Shown: positions 7,454 to 16,529 of the stretch, piece after piece
Position numbering within the stretch: the stretch's first letter is position 1
Layout: the number at the start of each line of letters is the position of its first letter
Source: Nonomuraea sediminis
GTDB lineage: Bacteria; Actinomycetota; Actinomycetes; Streptosporangiales; Streptosporangiaceae
DNA length: 64,000 bases
NCBI RefSeq assembly: GCF_018531495.1
Contig: NZ_JAHDTI010000003.1
Location: 186,001 to 250,000, forward strand
Direction of reading: 5' to 3'
Program-made: the position numbers and the translations under genes
Notes under the pieces: generated by a model
Database searches by the model: none
What the model saw: only the letters and a program-made list of their open reading frames with translations
Told to the model about the DNA's origin: nothing

Positions 7454-8494
7454 ATGAGACTGCTGTGGCTGTGCGGCCCTTCGGGGGTCGGGAAGTCGTC
7501 GGCGGGCTGGGAGCTGTTCACCCAACTCGGCCGCGACGGCGTCAGGACGGGCTTTCTCGACACCGACCAGATCAGCCTGATGTACCCCTTTCCGGCCGAG
7601 GAGACCCACCGCCTCAGGGCTCGGGCGCTGGCCGCGCTGTGGCCGAGTTTCCGTGCCGAGGGCGTGCGCTGCATGGTCATGTCCGGCTTCGTCGACAGCG
7701 CCGAGGAGATCGCCGAGTACGGCAGGCTGCTGCCGGACGCGTCGATGACGGTCTGCCGCCTGCGCGCGGATCCCGCAGAGCTCGAAGCCCGGTTCAAGGC
7801 CCGCGGCCGGCGCCCCGAGCTGGCGGCCGAGGCCGTGGCCAACGCCAGGGACCTGGACCGCAGCGGCTTCGCCGACCTGACGCTCGACACCACCGGGCTG
7901 ACGGTCCAGGAGGTGGCCCGTGAGGTCCGCCGCCGGGCGCCCGCGGGACGGACCACCGCGGCGGCCGGGGCGCACGCCCACGACGGGCACGCGGACGGCT
8001 TCCCGGTGTTGTGGATCTCGGGGGCGACGGCGGTCGGGAAGTCGACCGTCGGCTACGAGGTCTTCACCCGCCTGTTCCGCTCGGGCACCCGCACCTCCTA
8101 CATCGACACCAAGCAGATCACCGCGGTCCGCCCCGCGCCGAGCCCCGCCTTCGAGGCCGGGAACCTGGCCGCCCTCCTGGCGGTGCACCGGGCGCACGGT
8201 GCGGAACGCCTGGTCGTCTCGGGGGACAGGCCCACCCCGATCCCCGGTGCCCGGCTGACCGTGTGCAGGCTCGGCGCCGAGCCGGGGACGCTCGCCGTAC
8301 GGATCAAGGACCGTGCGGCGGGGCGCGGGCCCGCCATCCCGGGCGACGGGCTGAGAGGCCTGTCGCCTGCGGAGCAGACGCGGGTGGCCGAGCGAGCCGC
8401 CGAGCAGGCGCAGAAGGGGGACGCGGACCTGGAGGTCACCACCGACGGGCGGTCGCCTCAGGAGCTGGCGGCGGAGATCATCGCCAGGCTCTAG
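7454..8494 (+). CDS. Tandem P-loop NTPase (duplicated nucleotide-kinase-like domains)
   Basis: Two homologous P-loop kinase-like domains sit in one 346-aa chain. Walker A motifs are GPSGVGKSS (residues 8-16) and GATAVGKST (190-198). Each is followed by a similar block (LFTQL then DTDQI in domain 1; VFTRL then DTKQI in domain 2) and an Arg-rich lid-like segment. The halves are joined by a His/Ala-rich linker near residues 165-183. The domains resemble small-molecule or APS/shikimate-kinase-like P-loop proteins, but I cannot assign a substrate. The stop overlaps the converging lipid-kinase stop by four bases (CTAG), so the two genes share no terminator space. Confidence 0.8.
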   Translation: MRLLWLCGPSGVGKSSAGWELFTQLGRDGVRTGFLDTDQISLMYPFPAEETHRLRARALAALWPSFRAEGVRCMVMSGFVDSAEEIAEYGRLLPDASMTVCRLRADPAELEARFKARGRRPELAAEAVANARDLDRSGFADLTLDTTGLTVQEVAREVRRRAPAGRTTAAAGAHAHDGHADGFPVLWISGATAVGKSTVGYEVFTRLFRSGTRTSYIDTKQITAVRPAPSPAFEAGNLAALLAVHRAHGAERLVVSGDRPTPIPGARLTVCRLGAEPGTLAVRIKDRAAGRGPAIPGDGLRGLSPAEQTRVAERAAEQAQKGDADLEVTTDGRSPQELAAEIIARL

Positions 8495-9429
8495 GTGTCG
8501 ACGAAGTCCTCGGGCACCATCACGCGCACGCCGTTGGGCACGACGCGCAGCCGGATCGGGGTGCGCAGCCGTACCTCGCCGTCGACGTCGGCGGCCATCG
8601 GCGGGTCGGTCTCGAGCAGCATCTCGCGCCCCACCACGAACGGGCCGCCCGCCAGGCTGCGCCAGCGGCCGGTGGTGGCCCTGGCCAGGGTCTCGAGCAG
8701 CAGCCGCAGCCTTTTGCCCGAGCCGAGCTGGTAGGCCACCAGCTGCCCGTTGTCGATGCTGATGTCCTTGGCCACCTGCCAGCCGCCGTGGAAGCGGCCG
8801 TTGGCGATGTTGAGCTGGTGGGTGAGCAGCTCGTGCCGCCTGCCGTCGACGGTGATGTAGGCGCGGAACGGCTGGTGCCCCGGCAGGACCCGCAGCGCGG
8901 TCAGCGGGTAGGCAGGGCGGCCGAGCAGGCGCTTGAGCCACGGCTTGACGGTGCCGGCCACCTCGACGGAGACGCCGAAGCTGGCCAGGTTGGCGAAGGG
9001 CCGGTCGTCGGCCATACCCAGGTCGATGTCGGCGACCTTGCCCTCGGAGAACACCCGGATGGCGCCCGGCAGGTCCAGCGGCAGGCCCAGGCTGCGGGCG
9101 AAGTTGTTGGTGGTGCCGAGCGGCAGCACGCCCAGCGCCACGTCCCTGTGGGCGATGTGGCGTACCGCCGACGACAGCGTGCCGTCGCCGCCGCCGACCA
9201 CCAGCACGTCCGGCTCCAGCGCCAGGGCCTTGTCGAGGTGGTCGCGCAGCCGCTTGGGGTTGACCACGGAGAACTCCCCGAGCGGCTCGAACCCCTGCTG
9301 GTGGATCAGGTCGAGCGCCTCGAAGTAGTGCCGGCGGCCGCGGCGCGAGCGCGTGTTGACCACCACGGCCATCCGGCGGTCGCGCCGGATGGCCGCGGTG
9401 TGGTCGGCCTTGCTCCGCAGGTCACTCAT
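8491..9429 (-). CDS. Diacylglycerol/sphingosine kinase-family lipid kinase
   Basis: Cytoplasmic lipid kinase of the DAGK catalytic superfamily (YegS/BmrU/DgkB-like). The nucleotide-binding signature GGGDGTLSS lies near residue 80 after the strand PDVLVV, followed by LGVLPLGTTNNFARSLGLP, the second family motif. The beta-sandwich C-terminal domain ends with a DVDGEV motif, also typical. Length 312 aa is normal. The ATG is preceded by GAAGGG. It follows the M6 protease gene on the same strand after only six bases and may be read through from it. The lipid substrate (diacylglycerol, phosphatidylglycerol or a membrane-lipid precursor) is not determinable from sequence. Confidence 0.9.
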   Translation of the reverse strand: MSDLRSKADHTAAIRRDRRMAVVVNTRSRRGRRHYFEALDLIHQQGFEPLGEFSVVNPKRLRDHLDKALALEPDVLVVGGGDGTLSSAVRHIAHRDVALGVLPLGTTNNFARSLGLPLDLPGAIRVFSEGKVADIDLGMADDRPFANLASFGVSVEVAGTVKPWLKRLLGRPAYPLTALRVLPGHQPFRAYITVDGRRHELLTHQLNIANGRFHGGWQVAKDISIDNGQLVAYQLGSGKRLRLLLETLARATTGRWRSLAGGPFVVGREMLLETDPPMAADVDGEVRLRTPIRLRVVPNGVRVMVPEDFVDT

Positions 9430-9435
9430 GACCCT

Positions 9436-12177
9436 TCATCGTAGAGGTGGAACGACCTTCACGAGTGCCCCCAGATTCCCCGGAAGCGGAGCGATCAGCT
9501 TGAACTGCACGCCCAGCGCCTTGCCCTCGTCACCCGGGTTGCCGGTGCCCAGGACCGAGCCGTTGGGCAACTGCTGGCCGTACAGCTCGGTGGCGGGGGT
9601 GCCGTCGGCGTGCACGACGCGTGTGCTGTAGGACTGGTCGCCCTTGGACGGCACGACCATCGAGGCGTCGAAGTCGCGGTAGCCGAGCGCGCCGTCGCGC
9701 ACCTCCATGCCGGGGTACCAGGTCTTGGCGTCGGTGAAGGCGGAGACGCCCTTCAGCGCGGCGACGTCCGTGCAGTACTCGCTGAACGGCTCGTTCGGCG
9801 CCTCCAGGCACTCCTTGAGCGGATAGGTCTTGCCGAAGGTGAAGGCCGCGTTGGAGGACTGCGTGCGCGACTCCATGTTCTTGCGCAGCGTCGGGTCCTT
9901 GTCGGCCGCGGTGCCGGTACGGCGCAGCGGCTCGTAGTGCGAGTCCACGATCAGCAGGGTGCCCTTGGTGCCCACGCTCGGCGGGTTCTCCAGGTTCGGC
10001 AGCAGCACGTTGTTGGTGTAGGTCGAGTCGCGGTACCAGACCAGGAGGCCGGGAGCGTCGTACTTGACCTTCTCCACCTTCCACGAGCCGTCGCGTGAGT
10101 AGGAGGTGTCGTAGGCGTACTGCAGGCCCTTGTCGAAGCCGTCGAAGTTGCGCCACTCGGCCAGGTAGAAGCGGGAGATCTCGCGGGATCCGTCGTTCTG
10201 CGTCCAGCCCTGGCCGCTGGTGTTGGTGAACGAGCCGCCGGTGGCCTTCCAGCCGTTGTCGCCGCCCTCCACGTCGTCGCTCCACACGGCGGCGCCGCCG
10301 TTGGTGAGCTGGAAGTCGTCGGCGTGCCAGCCGCGCAGCGTGGTGGCGGCGTCGGTGTCGTAGTCCAGGCGCAGTTTGATCGTCTTGCCCGCGTACGGCG
10401 TCAGGTCGACGTAGTCGTGCCGCCAGCCGTTGGTCGCGCCTGTCAGGCCGTGCTTCTTGCCGCCGAACGCCTGAAGGTTCTTGTTCGGGTCCGGGTAGTC
10501 GTCCGGGGTGGAGACCTCGTTGCCGGCCTCGTCACGGACCTTGAGCTGGGTCCAGGAGTTGCCGCCGTCGGCGGAGGCCTCGACGAAGCCGTAGTCCCAG
10601 TCCTGCTCGGTCTCGTAGTTGTTCCACATCCAGAACTTCAGGTCGGTCCCGGCGGGCACCTGGACGTCGCGGGCCAGCTTGACGTCGGCCCACTCCTGGT
10701 CCTGGCCCGTCCACCAGGCCTTGGCGCCGCTGTGCGGGTCGAGCATCTTCTGCGGCGTGCTGGCCAGGTTGACGCGGACGCCGTCAGCGGTGAAGCGGGG
10801 CGTGCGCGAGGACTGCCCGACGGTGACCACGCGGGCGGAGTCGCCCGGGTTGAACACCTTCGGGTTGGCCCAGCCCAGCACCCACTTGTCCCACAGGCCC
10901 ATGTGGGAGGGCATCGACTGGTAGATCGGCCCGGAGTGGGAGCCGCTGGACATCAGGTCCCAGAAGTCCACGTCGGAACTGGCCGCGCCCGAGGTGTCGT
11001 AGAGATCGGGCAGGCCCAGGTCGTGGCCGTACTCGTGGGCGAACACGCCGACGCCGGCGTCCTCGGGCTGCACGATGTAGTTGGAGATCTTCTTGTCGGC
11101 GCCGGGGATCTTGTAGCCGCCGGCGACCGCGCTGGAGTGCGCCCAGATGGCGTACGTGCCCTCGGCGCCGCCGTCGGCGGACTTGTCCTTGCCCGCGTGG
11201 ATCAGCACCAGGTGGTCGATGACGCCGTCGGGCTCGGCGTAGTTGCCGTCGCCGTCGAAGTCGGAGACGTCCTCCTGGTCGTAGTCGGCCCAGGGGAAGT
11301 TCGGCTGCGCCTTGGCCAGCGCGTCGACCGCGTCGATGGCCAGCTGCCCCGCGCCGCGCGGGTTGTCGGGGTGGCCGCTCATGTCCTGCGGAACGCCGCC
11401 GCAGGCGGCCGCGCCGTACCAGGCCTCGGAGTGCGGCGCCTTGACCCAGCCGACGGCCGAGCCGGTGACGGAGTAGGCGCCCTTGGACATCTCCTCGTAC
11501 ATCTTCTTCATCGTGTAGCCGGAGATGTCGATGCCGGGCTTGCCGTCGCGGGGGTCCTTCAGGTCGGTGCGGACGCGCTCGGTGATGCCCTTGTCGGTGT
11601 AGAGCATCGTGTTGAAGTGCTGCGTGCTGAAGTCCTTGACCCAGAAGGTGTTGTTGTCCTTGTGCGGCAGGGCCGCCGGGTCGGGGAGCTTGTTGTGCAG
11701 CGGGCCGTTCTTGATCGTGCCCGCCGGCTCGGTCACGCAGTCGTTGGGGGCGCTGTTCGTGGTACGCAACCGCTTATAGCCCGAAAAATCGTCATTCGCC
11801 TGGTCGTTGAATTCGACGAGGAGGGTGAGCAGCTTGGCGGTCTTGGTCTGCTTGGCCTTCTTGAAGATGAAGTCGGCGGGGTTGAGTCCCGTCCTGATGG
11901 CCTCGTTCTCGCGGGCCGCGAGCACCCGGGCGGCAGCCGGGTTGCCGCTGACGAACTTCCTGTCGGCCTTCTGCGCCGGCGTCAGAGACCGGGCGGCCTG
12001 CCCCGGAAGGCCGGGTTCCGCCGGGTCGTTGTCGACCCGCGGCGGGGCGAAGTTGATGTAGTAGTCGGCGGGGCCGGGCTGGTAGCCGGAGGCCGAGGCG
12101 GGGGTGGGCGCCGTCAGTGCGGCGGCGAGGAGTGCGGCTGCGGGTAACGCCGCTAACATTCGCAGTCTTTTGGGCAC
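9436..12177 (-). CDS. Secreted immune-inhibitor-A-like metalloprotease (peptidase M6)
   Basis: Exported zinc metalloprotease. A signal peptide (PKRLRM n-region, alanine-rich core, ASAS cleavage near residue 30) precedes a propeptide of about 100 residues. The zinc site HEYGHDLGLPDLYD (HExxHxxGxxD) is in the middle of the protein, followed by the Met-turn-like DLMSSGSH. The C-terminal half contains the beta-sandwich (MAM/jelly-roll-like) modules of InhA-type proteins. At 913 aa it has the expected length. The start is a GTG; the internal ATG six codons later would remove the positive n-region. In this family the enzymes degrade extracellular proteins. It has a distinctive direct-repeat region upstream (see the repeat entry). 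Confidence 0.92.
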   Translation of the reverse strand: MPKRLRMLAALPAAALLAAALTAPTPASASGYQPGPADYYINFAPPRVDNDPAEPGLPGQAARSLTPAQKADRKFVSGNPAAARVLAARENEAIRTGLNPADFIFKKAKQTKTAKLLTLLVEFNDQANDDFSGYKRLRTTNSAPNDCVTEPAGTIKNGPLHNKLPDPAALPHKDNNTFWVKDFSTQHFNTMLYTDKGITERVRTDLKDPRDGKPGIDISGYTMKKMYEEMSKGAYSVTGSAVGWVKAPHSEAWYGAAACGGVPQDMSGHPDNPRGAGQLAIDAVDALAKAQPNFPWADYDQEDVSDFDGDGNYAEPDGVIDHLVLIHAGKDKSADGGAEGTYAIWAHSSAVAGGYKIPGADKKISNYIVQPEDAGVGVFAHEYGHDLGLPDLYDTSGAASSDVDFWDLMSSGSHSGPIYQSMPSHMGLWDKWVLGWANPKVFNPGDSARVVTVGQSSRTPRFTADGVRVNLASTPQKMLDPHSGAKAWWTGQDQEWADVKLARDVQVPAGTDLKFWMWNNYETEQDWDYGFVEASADGGNSWTQLKVRDEAGNEVSTPDDYPDPNKNLQAFGGKKHGLTGATNGWRHDYVDLTPYAGKTIKLRLDYDTDAATTLRGWHADDFQLTNGGAAVWSDDVEGGDNGWKATGGSFTNTSGQGWTQNDGSREISRFYLAEWRNFDGFDKGLQYAYDTSYSRDGSWKVEKVKYDAPGLLVWYRDSTYTNNVLLPNLENPPSVGTKGTLLIVDSHYEPLRRTGTAADKDPTLRKNMESRTQSSNAAFTFGKTYPLKECLEAPNEPFSEYCTDVAALKGVSAFTDAKTWYPGMEVRDGALGYRDFDASMVVPSKGDQSYSTRVVHADGTPATELYGQQLPNGSVLGTGNPGDEGKALGVQFKLIAPLPGNLGALVKVVPPLR

Positions 12178-12184
12178 AAACCCG

Positions 12185-12216
12185 GACGTTAGACGTTAGG
12201 TAAAGTAACAGTAAAG
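12185..12216 (-). promoter_or_regulatory. Tandem direct repeats upstream of the M6 protease gene
   Basis: Two adjacent GACGTTA units (12185-12198) are followed by two GTAAAG units 11 bases apart (12200-12216; read on the plus strand). Direct repeats with 11-bp phasing place two recognition elements on the same DNA face, as seen for OmpR-type response regulators. The stretch is unusually AT-rich for this genome and lies within 40 bases of the protease start. Confidence 0.4.
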
Positions 12217-12249
12217 AACGTTGTTGAAATGTGACGTGCTGCCCCATTT

Positions 12250-12591
12250 TCAGAACAGGACGAGGACGGCCGCCACCGTGCCGAAAATCGCGGCGCCGTA
12301 ACAGAGGATCGCGATGACCAGGTCGAACCTGGCGATCCCGAGCACTTCCTCGCTGGTGAATCGGATCCGATGCGCTGCGTGAAACAGGCAGAGCACGACG
12401 ACCACGAGCAGCGCCAGCCGTACGACGACGTTGCCGAGCAGGGCCTGCAGGTGCCCGGCGGAGGGCCAGTCGAGCACGCCGAGCGGCATGAGCACCCCGA
12501 ACAGAAGCACCAGCACGGGCAGCACGAGCGCGGCCACCACTCCCCCGCCGCTGAACAGCAGCCAGAGGTAGGGCTCGAGCGTGCGTCTCAT
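12250..12591 (-). CDS. frdD: Fumarate reductase membrane anchor subunit D
   Basis: Small hydrophobic anchor of quinol:fumarate reductase, 113 aa with three predicted membrane helices (roughly residues 10-36, 50-68 and 90-113) and the motif FHAAHRIRF between helices 2 and 3. It begins with the family-typical [16 protein letters not shown]. Its ATG overlaps the frdC stop (ATGA). It is the last gene of frdABCD. Together with FrdC it anchors FrdAB on the inner membrane face and, from the family, binds menaquinol. Confidence 0.9.
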   Translation of the reverse strand: MRRTLEPYLWLLFSGGGVVAALVLPVLVLLFGVLMPLGVLDWPSAGHLQALLGNVVVRLALLVVVVLCLFHAAHRIRFTSEEVLGIARFDLVIAILCYGAAIFGTVAAVLVLF

Positions 12592-12971
12592 CGGAACCCC
12601 CGCAGCACGAAGAAGGCGATGATCGCGGAGATGACCAGCCAGGCCGTGTGGTTGCCGCCCTGGATCATCCAGGAGGGCAGCCGGTAGCCGTCGAGCCGGA
12701 CGACGGTGGCCTTGGGCGCCAGGTTGAGGAAGGTGACCGAGTGGAAGGCGGTGGCGACCAGGGCGACGAGGTTCAGCGCGATCACCCACGGCTGCCGGGC
12801 GAAGGCCGCGAAGTCCGCGAGCGTCCCGCCGAGGACCGCGTCGGCGAGCAGCAGCAGGAACACCACGGTCCAGGCCACGAAGACGCTGGTCAGCTCCCGC
12901 AGCACGAACACCGTGTAGGTGCGCCTGCGCAGGAACCAGGCGAAGTCGCGCGGCGCGCGGTAGGTCGTCAT
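12588..12971 (-). CDS. frdC: Fumarate reductase membrane anchor subunit C
   Basis: Membrane anchor partner of FrdD, 127 aa with three hydrophobic helices and a central [14 protein letters not shown] segment. Its histidine corresponds to the conserved anchor histidine region of FrdC. The ATG ([16 protein letters not shown]) overlaps the frdB stop by four bases. Having C and D as separate genes is the E. coli/Mycobacterium QFR arrangement and argues against a succinate dehydrogenase with a single five-helix cytochrome b anchor. No heme-ligating histidine pair is obvious, consistent with a heme-free (type D) enzyme. Confidence 0.9.
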   Translation of the reverse strand: MTTYRAPRDFAWFLRRRTYTVFVLRELTSVFVAWTVVFLLLLADAVLGGTLADFAAFARQPWVIALNLVALVATAFHSVTFLNLAPKATVVRLDGYRLPSWMIQGGNHTAWLVISAIIAFFVLRGFR

Positions 12972-13735
12972 CGCTTGCTCCTCCTCGCGGAGAAGGGCAG
13001 CACCGACCGTAGCGCGGCGGTCACCTTGTAGCGCTGGATGGCCTCGGCCGGATCCACGTGCTTGGGGCAGACCCTGGTGCACTCGCCCACGAACGTGCAG
13101 CCCCACACCGCCTCGTCCAGGTTGAGCACGTCGAAGCGGTCGCCCATGTCCCGCGAGTCCAGGTTGTAGCGCTGCGCCAGCGCGATCGCCGCGGGCCCCA
13201 GGAAGTCCGGGTTGAGCACGTAGACCGGGCAGGCCGAGTAGCACAGCATGCAGTTGATGCACATGCTGTACTGCTTGAACGCCTCGAGCTGCTCGGGCGT
13301 CTGCGCGTACTCGCTGGTCAGCGGCAGTTCCTCGCCCTCGCGGACCAGCCAGGGGCGCACCGACGACAGCTTGGCCAGGAAGTCGTCGATGTCCACCACC
13401 AGGTCCCTGATCACCGGGAACCCCTTCAGCGGCTCGATCCTGATCGGCCCGTCGCCGTACTCGGTGAAGAACGTGCCGCAGGTGAGCCTGGGCTCGCCGT
13501 TGACGGTCATGCCGCACGAGCCGCAGATCCCCATCCGGCACGACCAGCGGAACGACAGCGACCCGTCGAGCTGGTCCTTGATGTAGGTGAGCCCGTCGAG
13601 CACCGCCCAGTCCTCCATCCTGGGCACGTCGTAGCTCTCGACGACCGGCTCGGCGTCCTGCCCGGGCCGGTAGCGCGCGACCTCCAGCGTGATGGTCCGT
13701 ACTGCCTGCCGTACCTGCTGCTTGGCTTCAGTCAC
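12968..13735 (-). CDS. frdB: Fumarate reductase iron-sulfur subunit
   Basis: Electron-transfer subunit with three clusters. The 2Fe-2S cysteines are in [11 protein letters not shown] plus the later TC of EPRLTC. The 4Fe-4S and 3Fe-4S ligands are in [12 protein letters not shown] and [18 protein letters not shown] chose the GTG at 13735 ([12 protein letters not shown]), which overlaps the end of frdA by eight bases. The longer open frame upstream lies inside frdA and encodes low-complexity shadow sequence. The resulting 255 aa fit the family. It relays electrons from the membrane quinol site to FrdA. Confidence 0.92.
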   Translation of the reverse strand: MTEAKQQVRQAVRTITLEVARYRPGQDAEPVVESYDVPRMEDWAVLDGLTYIKDQLDGSLSFRWSCRMGICGSCGMTVNGEPRLTCGTFFTEYGDGPIRIEPLKGFPVIRDLVVDIDDFLAKLSSVRPWLVREGEELPLTSEYAQTPEQLEAFKQYSMCINCMLCYSACPVYVLNPDFLGPAAIALAQRYNLDSRDMGDRFDVLNLDEAVWGCTFVGECTRVCPKHVDPAEAIQRYKVTAALRSVLPFSARRSKR

Positions 13736-15467
13736 GGCCGTAAACCCTTTCCCCCGGTGGCCAGCGGGTGATCGTGACGGGCAGGAGCCCGACGGAGGGC
13801 GAGCCGTCGGGCGCGCGGTGCACGAGCGAGTGCGCGAGGTAGGTCTCGTCGTCGCGGGCCGGATGGTCGGTGCGCTGGTGGGCACCGCGCGACTCGCGAC
13901 GGTTGAACGCGCAGGCGGCGATCGTCTGCGCGATGTCGAGCATGGACTGCAGCTCCTGCAGGTTGATCAGCTCGGTGTTGAAAGCGGTGCTGGTGTCGTC
14001 GAGCCTGGCGTCCTGGGCCCGGTGGTTGAGCTCGGCGAGCGTGTCGACGGCCTTGGCCAGTTCGGCGCCCGTCCGGTAGATGCCGGCGGCGCTCTCGAGC
14101 GTGTGCTGCATCTGCTCGCGCAGGTCGGCGATCCGCTCGCCGTTGGGGTTGCCGCCCCGCACGCGCTCGAGCCGCCGCTGTTCGTCGGCCCCCTGCGTGC
14201 TCACGGCGGGCGGCTCGGACTGCCGGTGCCCGCGGGCGAACTCGGCGGCGGCCAGGCCCGCCCGGCGGCCGAAGACCAGGATCTCCGGCAGCGAGTTCGA
14301 CCCCAGCCGGTTGGCGCCGTTGATGCTCACGCAGGCCGTCTCCCCCGCCGCGTACAGGCCGGCGATGGGCGTGGCGCCGTCGAGGTCGGTGTGGACGCCG
14401 CCCATCATGTAGTGCACGACCGGGCGCACCGGGATCAGGTCGGTCGCCGGGTCGAGGTTCTGGTAGCTGCGGCACAGCTCGCGCACGAACGGGATCCTGG
14501 CGTCGATCTTCGCCTCGCCCAGGTGGCGCAGGTCCAGGTAGACGACCGGCCCGTAGGGGGTGTCGACCGTGCGGCCCTTCTCCTGCTCGTGCACGAAGGC
14601 CTGCGAGACCCGGTCGCGCGGGCCCAGCTCCATGCTGCGCAGCTTCGGCGTGGGGGTGGGCTTGCCGAGGTCGTAGTCCTGCAGGTAGCGGTAGCCGTCC
14701 TTGTTGATGAGCCAGCCGCCCTCCGCCCTGGCGGCCTCGGTGATGAGGATGCCGGTGAAGGGCAGGCCGGTCGGGTGGTACTGGACGAACTCCATGTCCT
14801 TCAGCGGCGCGCCGGCCCGGTAGGCCAGCGCCATGCCGTCGCCGGTCTTGATCGCGGCGTTGGTGGTGAAGGGGAAGACGCGGCCGCAGCCGCCGGTGGC
14901 CAGGATGACGGTCCTGGCGGCGATCGTCTCGATGCGGCCGGTGCGGATCTCGACCGCCACGACGCCGTGAACGCGGCCGTCGTCGACGAGGAGCTTGGTG
15001 ACGTACCACTCGTCGTACCGCTTGATCTCCTGATATTTCAGGGTGGTCTGGAACAGGGTGTGCAGGAGGTGGAAGCCGGTCTTGTCGGCGGCGTACCAGG
15101 TGCGTTCCCGTTTCATGCCGCCGAACGGGCGGACGGCGACATTGCCGTCGGGTTCGCGGCTCCACGGGCAGCCCCAGTGTTCGAGCTGGATCAGCTCCCT
15201 GGGCGCCTCGGCCACGAACGCCTCGACCGCGTCCTGGTCGCACAGCCAGTCGCCGCCCGAGATCGTGTCGTAGCAGTGCTCGTCGAGCGTGTCGCCGTCG
15301 GCTATCACCCCCGCGGCGCCGCCCTCGGCGGAGACGGTGTGGCTGCGCATCGGGTAGACCTTCGACACGACGGCCACCTCGAGCGCGGGGTCGGTCTCCA
15401 CCACGGCGATCGCGGCGCGGAGACCCGCGCCGCCTCCGCCGACGATGAGCACGTCGATCATGCGCAT
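13728..15467 (-). CDS. frdA: Fumarate reductase flavoprotein subunit
   Basis: Catalytic subunit reducing fumarate to succinate (reversible). The dinucleotide-binding [10 protein letters not shown] is at the N-terminus. [10 protein letters not shown] contains the histidine (residue 43) that carries covalent FAD. The active-site segment [10 protein letters not shown] and the capping-domain/FAD loop [13 protein letters not shown] are intact. The sequence is very close to the mycobacterial FrdA as I remember it. The chosen ATG forms TGATG with the stop of the upstream 77-aa gene; a second ATG two codons later has better spacing to GGGAG. An anaerobic or microaerobic role is inferred, since actinobacteria also carry separate succinate dehydrogenases. 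Confidence 0.94.
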   Translation of the reverse strand: MRMIDVLIVGGGGAGLRAAIAVVETDPALEVAVVSKVYPMRSHTVSAEGGAAGVIADGDTLDEHCYDTISGGDWLCDQDAVEAFVAEAPRELIQLEHWGCPWSREPDGNVAVRPFGGMKRERTWYAADKTGFHLLHTLFQTTLKYQEIKRYDEWYVTKLLVDDGRVHGVVAVEIRTGRIETIAARTVILATGGCGRVFPFTTNAAIKTGDGMALAYRAGAPLKDMEFVQYHPTGLPFTGILITEAARAEGGWLINKDGYRYLQDYDLGKPTPTPKLRSMELGPRDRVSQAFVHEQEKGRTVDTPYGPVVYLDLRHLGEAKIDARIPFVRELCRSYQNLDPATDLIPVRPVVHYMMGGVHTDLDGATPIAGLYAAGETACVSINGANRLGSNSLPEILVFGRRAGLAAAEFARGHRQSEPPAVSTQGADEQRRLERVRGGNPNGERIADLREQMQHTLESAAGIYRTGAELAKAVDTLAELNHRAQDARLDDTSTAFNTELINLQELQSMLDIAQTIAACAFNRRESRGAHQRTDHPARDDETYLAHSLVHRAPDGSPSVGLLPVTITRWPPGERVYGRD

Positions 15468-15700
15468 CAGCTCCCGTGATCAGCCTGGGACCTGTCCTTC
15501 ACCCGTTTCCCGTCGTGGCGGATGGCGGACAGATGGATGCTCCCGTCGTGGTACTCGTGCCGGATCCTGCGGCAGCCACAGTCGAAGAACTGGTCACGGA
15601 TCACCAGGCCGTAGCCGTCGTCATCGACGAGGCGATGTCCGCCGGACTTCTTCCCGCAGGGGGCCGTCTCGGGATCGAACTGCGTCTTGGTGCCTGTCAT
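15467..15700 (-). CDS. Small Cys/His-rich protein translationally coupled to frdA
   Basis: A 77-aa protein I do not recognise. It has an excellent Shine-Dalgarno (AAGGAG, 7 bases before ATG), and its stop shares one base with the frdA start (TGATG), so it is almost certainly the first gene of the fumarate reductase operon. Three cysteines (15, 41 and 43, the last two as CGC) and six histidines could bind metal. It is hydrophilic with no signal peptide or membrane segment and ends in a charged tail. A role in FrdAB maturation (flavinylation or cluster handling) or redox sensing is possible from context only. It could instead be an unrelated passenger. Confidence 0.7.
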   Translation of the reverse strand: MTGTKTQFDPETAPCGKKSGGHRLVDDDGYGLVIRDQFFDCGCRRIRHEYHDGSIHLSAIRHDGKRVKDRSQADHGS

Positions 15701-15818
15701 CGCCGATCTCCTTAGATAGGCGAACGCCATTTCCACACAAGCACCGGAGGCCACCTCTGAAAAGGGGGTCAGACCGTACCGCACTGGTAATCACGGAAGA
15801 GCTTCCATGACCATGGCT

Positions 15819-16454
15819 TTACGCGCTGATGCCGACCGCGTGGCGGAAGGTCTCCGGCATCGTCACGAAGTCCAGCATCGCCCGCGCCGCATCCGCCCTG
15901 GTGATGGACGCGCCCACCGGCCCCGCCTCGACCAGGTGGCGGTAGGTGCCCGTGCCGGGAGAGTTCAGCAGCCGCGGCGGGCGCACCACGGTCCAGTCCA
16001 CGTCGCTGTCGCGCAGGATCCGCTCCATCCGCGCCAGATCGGTGTAGACGTCCCTGAGCACCGCCCACAGCAGCGGCCCGAAGACGCTCCGCGAGGCGAA
16101 CGGCTGTCCCGCGCCGGTCCTGTTGAGGGGGCCCGCGCTCACCGTCAGGATGCGCCGCACGCCCGTCGACGCCATCGCCTCGAGCGCGGCCCTGGCGGAG
16201 GTGGAGGCGGGCCTGAGCGGATCCTTGCGCCCCGCGGCCCCGATCCCCGACAGCACGGCCTGGCTGCCCGCGATGACCTCCTTGACCGAGACGGCGTCCA
16301 GCGCGTCCGCCCGCACGACCGTCAGGTTGTCATGCCGTACGGCCAGCCGCGCCGGATCCCGCACGGCCGCGGTGACCTGGTGCCCGTCGGCCAGCGCGAG
16401 GGTGACGACGTGCCTGCCGATGCCGCCGCTGGCGCCCAGAACGGAGAGCTTCAT
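15819..16454 (-). CDS. NAD(P)H-binding protein, atypical short-chain dehydrogenase
   Basis: Cytoplasmic Rossmann-fold protein of the atypical/extended SDR group (NAD(P)H-binding, NmrA-like). The N-terminal VLGASGGIGRHVV is the dinucleotide-binding glycine motif. VVRADALD and LTVSAGPLNRTG follow in the usual order, and WTVVRPPRL is the family C-terminal hallmark. It lacks the classical YxxxK pair, so it may act as a redox sensor or isomerase rather than a dehydrogenase. I chose the ATG with GGGAGGGG four bases upstream (MKLSVLGASGG, 211 aa). A dyad operator candidate lies immediately before it. The gene is separate from frd in function. Confidence 0.85.
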   Translation of the reverse strand: MKLSVLGASGGIGRHVVTLALADGHQVTAAVRDPARLAVRHDNLTVVRADALDAVSVKEVIAGSQAVLSGIGAAGRKDPLRPASTSARAALEAMASTGVRRILTVSAGPLNRTGAGQPFASRSVFGPLLWAVLRDVYTDLARMERILRDSDVDWTVVRPPRLLNSPGTGTYRHLVEAGPVGASITRADAARAMLDFVTMPETFRHAVGISA

Positions 16455-16468
16455 GGCCCCTCCCAAGG

Positions 16469-16484
16469 GTGAGTGAATACTTAC
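16469..16484. promoter_or_regulatory. Dyad GTGAGT-N4-ACTTAC before the NAD(P)H-binding gene
   Basis: The arms GTGAGT and ACTTAC pair at five of six positions around four bases, 15 bases from the start codon of the downstream minus-strand gene. This looks like a TetR or HxlR-type operator. No such regulator gene is adjacent. Confidence 0.35.
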
Positions 16485-16529
16485 CAACCCTCAGTGTACG
16501 AAGGAGCACGGCGCCTCGCGCAGGCGGGC

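Noticed and set aside
7367..8941. N-terminal extension of the GNAT frame to 771 codons
   Set aside because: The extension runs antisense through the tandem P-loop gene and into the lipid kinase region and has no recognisable domain.
13689..15479. 596-codon plus-strand frame over frdA
   Set aside because: Shadow of frdA, which is a full-length, highly conserved flavoprotein on the minus strand.
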